A stretch of DNA of 10,428 bases from the NCBI GenBank assembly GCA_037444305.1, contig JBBIMP010000080.1:1-10428 (forward strand), in the 5' to 3' direction. Made by a program: the position numbers and the translations under genes. Origin of the DNA: JBBIMP01 sp037444305 (GTDB lineage: Bacteria; Acidobacteriota; UBA6911). Within the stretch, counting starts at the first letter, position 1. Each line of letters begins with the position of its first letter. Shown here one piece after another: positions 6,308 through 10,428 of this stretch. Under the pieces are notes generated by a model. The model was given only the letters and a program-made list of their open reading frames with translations, was not told the DNA's origin and did not search any database.

Positions 6308-7843
6308 ATGAAAATCTCGACGAAGATCATCCTCGGATTCGGCATCCTCATCGCAATGATGGCGGTCCTGGCGGTCTACCAGGTGATCATGATCGGCCGC
6401 CTGCAGCAGACCGTTCAGGATCTCACCAGTGTCAACTTCCAGGCCGCGCGCGAGGCCGCCGAACTGCGGCACGATCTCGACATGATCCAGGAGTACACCA
6501 GGAAATACTTCGCCTCGGCCGATACCGGGTACGCAGCCTGGATCGAAGAGTTCCGGCCGGACTATGAGGCCAAGCTGGAGCGGTTGGCCGGGGACGGCCG
6601 CTCCGAAAACGAGGCCGCCGAAGCGGCGCGGCTGAAAGGCTTCTGGACCGAATACCTGGAGAGGTACATGGAATGGATGCAGCGCCCCCCGCAGGGCGGG
6701 GACGCGGACCTCCCGGCGGAGCTCGCCGCCGGGCTCGAGCAACTGAGGATCCAGTCCGACAACGTCTATCTCGCCATCACGGCCGAAATAGAACGGAAGG
6801 GGAAGAAGGCGCTCGAGACCGGCCGCGGCGCAAAGATACTCTCGCTGTCCGCCGCAGGCCTGGCGCTCATTACCAGCGTGGTGATTTCCTTCGTCATCGT
6901 CCAGTCCATCTCGATCCCCCTCAGGCACCTGACGCAGGGGACGCGGGCCATCGCTGAGGGCAAGTTCTTCTACCGGCTCGACACCTCCCACCGGGACGAG
7001 TTCTCGCAACTCGCAAAGGACTTCAACACCATGACGCAGCGACTGAACGAACTCGACCAGATGAAGAAGGACTTCGTTTCGCACGTCTCGCACGAGCTCA
7101 AGGCCCCGCTGGCCTCGATCCAGGAGACCATCCAGTTGCTGCTGGACGGGGTCCCGGGCGGATTGACGGAAAAGCAGCGCCGCCTGCTGGAGCTCAACAC
7201 GCAGAGCGCCAGCCGTCTTTCGGCAATGATCGGAAACCTGCTCGACATCTCCCGGCTCGAAGCCGGCGTGATCGAGTACGAACTCCGGAGCCTCGACCTT
7301 GCACGCCTGGTCCGCACAACGGCCGATGAACTGAAAGGGGCGGCGGAAGAGCGCGGGATCGGCCTCGATGTGCAGATCCCAGGCGGCGCTATTCTGGTAA
7401 AATGCGACGGCGAACGGATCGCGCAGGTGTTGAGAAACCTCCTGGGGAACGCGGTGAAATTCTCGCCCAAGGGGGGGAAGATCGGCATCCGGCTGGCTGC
7501 TGACGCCCGGCCGCCGGACGCGCTGCCGGAAGCTGTGCAGCAACGGATCGCCGTCAGCCCCGGCGCCGGACTGGCCCTGTTGTCGGTGAGCGACAATGGA
7601 CCCGGCGTCCCGGACGCCCACAAGGAGAAGATCTTCGAGAAGTTCCACCAGGTAAAACAGGGGAAAAAGGTTCCCGGGCAGGGGGCCGGCCTGGGCCTGT
7701 CGATTTCCCGCAGGATCACCGAGGCCCATGGCGGAGCGATATGGGTGGAGGACAACCCCGGGGGAGGCAGCGTCTTCCGCCTGCTGCTGCCCTGCGGGGA
7801 GAACGACGGCGACGTCACCTACCGGAAATCACAACCCATTTGA
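6308..7843 (+). CDS. Membrane sensor histidine kinase (GlrK/QseE-like)
   Basis: The protein has 511 residues. Transmembrane helix 1 spans about 7-29. A helical sensor domain of about 150 residues (30-175) lies outside the membrane. Helix 2 spans about 176-200 (LSLSAAGLALITSVVISFVI). A HAMP linker follows (about 201-250, IPLRHLTQGTRAIAEG). The HisKA dimerisation domain carries His262 in FVSHVSHELKAPLAS. The catalytic ATPase domain has the N box NLLGNAVKFSP (377-387), G1 DNGPG (429-433), F box KIFEKFHQ and G2 GAGLGLS (459-465). The H-box region, with its …LLLDGVPGGLTEKQ continuation, resembles GlrK. It probably phosphorylates the regulator encoded 39 bases upstream. There is no clear Shine-Dalgarno before ATG 6308; translation may depend on the upstream gene. 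The stimulus is not evident; the four-helix-type sensor domain suggests an envelope signal. Confidence 0.93.
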   Translation: MKISTKIILGFGILIAMMAVLAVYQVIMIGRLQQTVQDLTSVNFQAAREAAELRHDLDMIQEYTRKYFASADTGYAAWIEEFRPDYEAKLERLAGDGRSENEAAEAARLKGFWTEYLERYMEWMQRPPQGGDADLPAELAAGLEQLRIQSDNVYLAITAEIERKGKKALETGRGAKILSLSAAGLALITSVVISFVIVQSISIPLRHLTQGTRAIAEGKFFYRLDTSHRDEFSQLAKDFNTMTQRLNELDQMKKDFVSHVSHELKAPLASIQETIQLLLDGVPGGLTEKQRRLLELNTQSASRLSAMIGNLLDISRLEAGVIEYELRSLDLARLVRTTADELKGAAEERGIGLDVQIPGGAILVKCDGERIAQVLRNLLGNAVKFSPKGGKIGIRLAADARPPDALPEAVQQRIAVSPGAGLALLSVSDNGPGVPDAHKEKIFEKFHQVKQGKKVPGQGAGLGLSISRRITEAHGGAIWVEDNPGGGSVFRLLLPCGENDGDVTYRKSQPI

Positions 7844-7892
7844 GCGGCACCAGGCCCTCCCGTGGACGGCCGGTCAAAGCCTGAAATACGAA

Positions 7893-8507
7893 ATGAGGGG
7901 AACATCCACAACGATCGCCACGGCCCTTCTTGCCGTGCTGCTGACCATTGCGCCCGCCGGCTGCGGAAAAAAACAGCCGGTGGCGATCCCCCTCCCGGCA
8001 AAGGCCCCGGTCTACGTTCCCCCGCCGCCGCAGACGAGCCCGGTGATCGTCCTGCCCATTCCCGCCCCGCCGGAAGCGCCGCCGGCAGAGCCGGCGCCGC
8101 CGGTTCACTACTCGGAGGGGGAGCGGCGGTTCGAGGCAGGCGAATACGATGCCGCCTGCCGCCACTACGAGACCTTTCTTCGCGAGGAGCCCTTCGCCCC
8201 CAGCCGCGACCGCGCCCTCTTCCGGCTGGGGCTCTCCTACGCGCTGTCTTACGCTCACTCGCAATCCCGGAGGCGCTCGGCGGATCAGTTCCGGGAACTC
8301 GTCAGGCTCCACCCCCAGAGCCCCTACAGGGCGCCGGCGGAAATGATCCTCCGGCTCCAGGAAGAGATCGCGGGATTGCAGGGAGAATCCGAAAGAATGA
8401 GGAAGGACGCCAAGGCGGCAGAGGAGAAGATCAAAAACCTGAACGAGGAACTCGAACGGCTGAAACAGATCGACATGACCCGCAAGCCGACCAAGCCCCC
8501 GCGCTAA
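7893..8507 (+). CDS. Lipoprotein with Pro-rich linker, TPR-like repeats and coiled coil (possible QseG-like accessory)
   Basis: The protein has 204 residues. The N-terminus MRGTSTTIATALLAVLLTIAP leads into AGC, giving a lipoprotein signal with Cys24 as lipidation site. Pro at -3 makes the lipobox atypical. Residues 30-71 are very rich in Pro and Ala, probably an extended tether. Residues 72-155 look like TPR-type helices (YSEGERRFEAGEYDAACRHY, then LFRLGLSYAL and PQSPYRAPAEMI). Residues 153-195 form a charged coiled coil ending in EELERLKQ. The gene is 49 bases behind the kinase and is probably co-transcribed. In enterobacteria the lipoprotein QseG (YfhG) is encoded with GlrK/GlrR and modulates the kinase; position and architecture suggest a similar role, but sequence identity cannot be judged here. 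There is no strong ribosome site before ATG 7893; the frame is open further upstream over the kinase end, but only this start gives a signal peptide. Confidence 0.75.
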   Translation: MRGTSTTIATALLAVLLTIAPAGCGKKQPVAIPLPAKAPVYVPPPPQTSPVIVLPIPAPPEAPPAEPAPPVHYSEGERRFEAGEYDAACRHYETFLREEPFAPSRDRALFRLGLSYALSYAHSQSRRRSADQFRELVRLHPQSPYRAPAEMILRLQEEIAGLQGESERMRKDAKAAEEKIKNLNEELERLKQIDMTRKPTKPPR

Positions 8508-8510
8508 GCG

Positions 8511-8533
8511 GGAACCCCGGCGCATCGGGTTCC
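8511..8533 (+). terminator. Short hairpin after the regulator-kinase-lipoprotein operon
   Basis: GGAACCC (8511-8517) and GGGTTCC (8527-8533) form a perfect 7-bp stem with a 9-base loop, four bases after the lipoprotein stop. No T-tract follows, so it is a weak or Rho-assisted terminator at best, or an mRNA 3'-end stabiliser. Confidence 0.3.
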
Positions 8534-8560
8534 GTGCCAGCTCTGCCGGAAAAACACCCA

Positions 8561-8603
8561 GCCACGAACTGCACAGATCTGTGAAATCCGTGCACTCCGT
8601 GGC
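8561..8603. repeat. Imperfect inverted repeat of the CCACGAA / TTCGTGG type
   Basis: GCCACGAACTGCACAGAT pairs with ATCCGTGCACTCCGTGGC across a short centre, with a few mismatches. It lies between the convergent lipoprotein and OmpA genes. It shares the GCCACG…CGTGGC ends with the better-preserved repeat at 10327-10389, so both may belong to one dispersed family. It may also help end transcription from both sides. Confidence 0.5.
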
Positions 8604-8630
8604 CTGGGATTCACTCGATCGCCCGTATTA

Positions 8631-9377
8631 TCACTTGACCTGGGATGCCGGGACGAGCACCTGGACCAGCGCGCAGCGGTTCTTGGCGCGCCCATCGGAA
8701 GTCTCGTTGGCCACGAGCGGCTGCGCCTCGCCGAAGCTCATCTTGTGCACCTTCTGCATCGGCACGCGCTGCTCCACCACCAGGTAACGGATGACGGCGT
8801 TCATCCGGCGCTCACCAAGCTGGACGTTGTACTCTGCGTCCCCCGTATTGTCGGTCCGGCCCTCCACGGCAACGATCGCATCCGGGTTGTCCCTGAGAAG
8901 GCCGGCCACCTCGGTCAAATCAGCATGGTAGGCGCTCTCGAGCGTGGCGCTGTTGAATTTGAAAGGAATGGTCTTTTCCGCCATCACACCCAGCCGGTTT
9001 CGATTCGTAAACCTCTCATCGACCGAAGCCGCTTTCGTCGCCGCCCCGTCCGCGCTCGCCTGCGCGCGTTCGGCCGTGGTCAGCGCCTTCCCGGCCTTCC
9101 CGTCGACCTGTACGACATCCCCCTGCAGGGTGCCGATCTTGGCGGTGTTCTGGCGGTTCAGGCTGGAAAGCTCAGAAATCTGGCTCGACGCCTGCTGAAT
9201 CTGCTCGTCATGCGATTTGATCGTGGCTTCGTTGGCGTCGATCCTCGTCGACAGCTGTCCCGCGGAAGCCTGCACTTCTTTGCGGACATAGCCCTTGGTG
9301 GCACAACCGGCGGTCAAAACGGCCAGCGCCGGCACCAGGACAAGTCCGGGGATCACTAAACCTCCGGCTCTTTTCAT
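8631..9377 (-). CDS. OmpA-domain, peptidoglycan-binding outer-membrane lipoprotein with coiled-coil stalk
   Basis: The protein has 248 residues. The signal GLVLVPALAVLTAGC gives lipidation at Cys25 with a good lipobox (LTAGC). Residues 30-120 are a long alpha-helical, coiled-coil stalk (…SHDEQIQQASSQISELSSL…, …GKAGKALTTAERAQASAD…). Residues about 130-242 are an OmpA/Pal peptidoglycan-binding domain: IPFKFNSATLE (137-147), EGRTDNTGDAEYNVQLGERR (172-191). Asp176 and Arg191 match the diaminopimelate-binding Asp271/Arg286 of OmpA. It should anchor the outer membrane to peptidoglycan. ATG 9377 is preferred over ATG 9395 because AGGGAGG lies just before it. Transcription runs toward the two-component operon. 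A sigma54 promoter candidate lies about 100 bases upstream of the start codon, so the neighbouring activator may control it. Confidence 0.92.
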   Translation of the reverse strand: MKRAGGLVIPGLVLVPALAVLTAGCATKGYVRKEVQASAGQLSTRIDANEATIKSHDEQIQQASSQISELSSLNRQNTAKIGTLQGDVVQVDGKAGKALTTAERAQASADGAATKAASVDERFTNRNRLGVMAEKTIPFKFNSATLESAYHADLTEVAGLLRDNPDAIVAVEGRTDNTGDAEYNVQLGERRMNAVIRYLVVEQRVPMQKVHKMSFGEAQPLVANETSDGRAKNRCALVQVLVPASQVK

Positions 9378-9382
9378 CTCTT

Positions 9383-9389
9383 CCTCCCT
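9383..9389 (-). promoter_or_regulatory. Ribosome binding site of the OmpA lipoprotein gene
   Basis: The minus strand reads AGGGAGG, five bases before ATG 9377. This is near-perfect Shine-Dalgarno complementarity and fixes this start rather than the ATG at 9395, which overlaps it. Confidence 0.8.
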
Positions 9390-9489
9390 TTGCATCGTTT
9401 TCTACCCGGCCGCCGTCCCAATACTCGGGACGCAGGGACCAGACCATGAGTCGAACGCAAATATCCAACACAATTACGCTGCTAGATTA

Positions 9490-9506
9490 GGCAATTCTCA
9501 TGCCAA
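9490..9506 (-). promoter_or_regulatory. Sigma54 (-24/-12) promoter candidate upstream of the OmpA lipoprotein
   Basis: The minus strand reads TTGGCATGAGAATTGCC. The -24 GG (9504-9503) and -12 GC (9492-9491) are exactly 12 apart. Of the consensus TGGCACGNNNNTTGCW only the C after TGGCA and the final W differ. Predicted transcription starts near 9479, about 100 bases before ATG 9377. Confidence 0.65.
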
Positions 9507-9571
9507 TGCCGGCAATTTAATCATGTTGTTGCAGTTTATAGACTTACGTCGCTTCTACCTGCCAAACACAT

Positions 9572-9624
9572 GAAAAACCCCCTTCAAAACAGGGAAATTT
9601 TCCCTGCTCCAAAAGGGGTTTTTC
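9572..9624 (-). terminator. Large two-tier hairpin, probable (bidirectional) intrinsic terminator after yceI
   Basis: Outer arms GAAAAACCCC (9572-9581) and GGGGTTTTTC (9615-9624) pair over 10 bp and give a T-run at the 3' end on both strands. The inner arms CAGGGAAA (9590-9597) and TTTCCCTG (9599-9606) pair perfectly. It begins 35 bases after the YceI stop on the minus strand. It would insulate the OmpA gene from YceI transcription. Confidence 0.6.
9590..9606 (-). promoter_or_regulatory. Inverted repeat: candidate activator-binding site (UAS) for the OmpA promoter
   Basis: CAGGGAAA, one base, TTTCCCTG. Its centre (9598) is about 94.5 bases upstream of the -24 GG of the OmpA sigma54 promoter. 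It resembles the GGGGAA-TT-TTCCCC repeat found 92 bases upstream of the other sigma54 promoter. It also forms the tip of the terminator hairpin, so its conservation may have either cause. Confidence 0.4.
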
Positions 9625-9658
9625 TGATTTGGTGCGAACTTTGACCGGGAGGGGAGGA

Positions 9659-10155
9659 TCAGCCCTTTTTCACCAGCTCGAGGTCTATGATAATGGAAAC
9701 CTCCTCGCCGACGACCAAGCCGCCGCCGTCGAGCGTTCGATCCCAGAGTATGCCGAAATCCTTCCGGTTGATCTTCGTCGTCGCCGAGGCGCCGACGCGG
9801 ATCGTTCCGCGCTGATCCTTGATTTCAGGGGTGGGGCCCTCCACGTTCAGGACCACCTCCCGCGTCACCCCATGCATGGTGAGGTCGCCCACGAGCCGGA
9901 ATGCCCCGTTTCCGATTGCTTCGGCCCGCTTGGACTTGAAGTTAATCGTCGGGTACTTGGCCACGTCGAAGAAGTCGGCCGACTTGAGGTGGTTGTCCCG
10001 GCTTTCGTTCCGCGTGCTGATGGTCGTAGCGTCTATGGTTTCTTCGAGGCGCGCGGCTCGCCTTCACGGAGGGAGACGACGCCGAATCCGCCGAGCGCCG
10101 CGAGCAACGCAACGCCGGCGAAAACACATAGAACCACGCTCCACTGTTCGACCAT
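9659..10155 (-). pseudogene. YceI family protein gene, frameshifted and N-terminally damaged
   Basis: The C-terminal two thirds of a YceI lipocalin-like domain (isoprenoid/lipid-binding family, usually periplasmic) is clear: TIDATTISTRNESRDNHLKS, then ADFFDVAKYPTINFKS, FRLVGDLTMHGVTREV and the KINRKDFGILWDR block to the stop at 9659. This frame runs back to TGA at 10066-10064 without a normal start; GTG 9964 lies inside the domain and has no ribosome site. A second frame begins at ATG 10155 behind AGAGGAG and gives 40 residues: MVEQWSV, a hydrophobic stretch, then SLREGEPRAS and TAG at 10035-10033. EPRAS aligns with the family's P-x-A-S just before the TID block, so the two frames probably were one gene with a few bases lost near 10040-10045. 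About 30-40 residues of the domain's start are also missing. Confidence 0.65.
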
Positions 10156-10326
10156 CACTCCTCTTCACACCTGCCTGAATTCCGGCCGCAGCCCGCTCCC
10201 GGACCGCTGCCGCTGCAGGCAAGGCGGACGCACGACGGGCCATCGCGATGATACACAGCGCCGCCCAAGGCCGCAAAACAATGAAGCCTTGCGGCAACGG
10301 CTGAAACATTGGGAAGAAAATGCCGC

Positions 10327-10389
10327 GCCACGAATTCCACGCATTACACGAATTATCATAGGCTTCGTGAAATTCGTGGAATTCGTGGC
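10327..10389. repeat. Long inverted repeat (CCACGAATTCCACG family)
   Basis: The left arm starts GCCACGAATTCCACG (10327-10341) and continues to ACACGAA. The right arm (10364-10389) is its near-perfect complement, ending GGAATTCGTGGC. The arms of about 26 bases enclose a 10-15 base centre. It has the look of a dispersed intergenic hairpin element of the kind seen in many environmental bacterial genomes. No gene is evident in 10156-10428. Confidence 0.7.
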
Positions 10390-10428
10390 AAAACAAATAG
10401 TCTCAAATGCAGAGCGCGGTTTTTTCTT

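Noticed and set aside
10033..10063. Programmed -1 frameshift joining the two YceI frames
   Set aside because: The sequence around AAGAAACCATAG lacks a standard slippery heptamer, and the start of the domain is missing anyway, so decay or error is more likely.
10064..10396. 110-residue minus-strand frame at the right end
   Set aside because: It starts by translating the inverted repeat (HEFHEFHE) and continues through the out-of-frame start of the YceI region, with no recognisable domain.
1..10428. CRISPR array, insertion sequence or phage genes
   Set aside because: No regularly spaced repeats, transposase, integrase or phage structural patterns were seen on either strand.

Overview
The window is GC-rich DNA from a Gram-negative bacterium. 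Sec and lipoprotein signals, an OmpA-type peptidoglycan-binding lipoprotein, a YceI fragment and a sigma54 activator all point to an outer membrane. The gene mix (S41 protease, LolA-like secreted protein, NtrC-type regulator, DUF2975/Xre pair) resembles Acidobacteriota or a deltaproteobacterial-grade lineage. That placement is an inference from gene style, not a proof.

Layout. 1-240: a cluster of GC-rich hairpins (REP-like) just downstream of a tRNA. 234-1067, minus strand: tRNA-Leu(UAA), a small YozG-type Xre regulator, and a DUF2975 membrane-protein gene whose reading frame is broken. 1311-4536, plus strand: a three-gene run of monoacylglycerol-lipase-like alpha/beta hydrolase, exported S41 protease with PDZ domain, and exported LolA-like protein. 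4537-4906: a 370-base intergenic region holding an inverted repeat, a strong sigma54 (-24/-12) promoter candidate and a mini-ORF. 4907-8507, plus strand: NtrC-family response regulator, membrane histidine kinase, and a lipoprotein with a Pro-rich linker, TPR-like region and coiled coil. This set matches the parts of the enterobacterial GlrR-GlrK-QseG (QseF-QseE-QseG) system. 8631-9377, minus strand: OmpA-domain lipoprotein with a second sigma54 promoter candidate. 9572-9624: a large hairpin, probably a terminator. 9659-10155, minus strand: a YceI gene that appears frameshifted and N-terminally damaged. 10327-10389: a long inverted repeat.

How it may work together. The most interesting signal is regulatory. 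Two sigma54 promoter candidates, one before the sigma54 activator itself and one (opposite strand) before the OmpA lipoprotein, each have an inverted repeat of the type GGG-A/T-rich-CCC centred about 92-95 bases upstream of the -24 element. This suggests a self-activating envelope-sensing circuit in which the regulator turns on its own operon and a neighbouring envelope lipoprotein gene. The sequence elements are directly visible; the circuit is inferred.

Two separate genes (DUF2975 and YceI) look decayed in their N-terminal halves. This could reflect real decay or assembly error.
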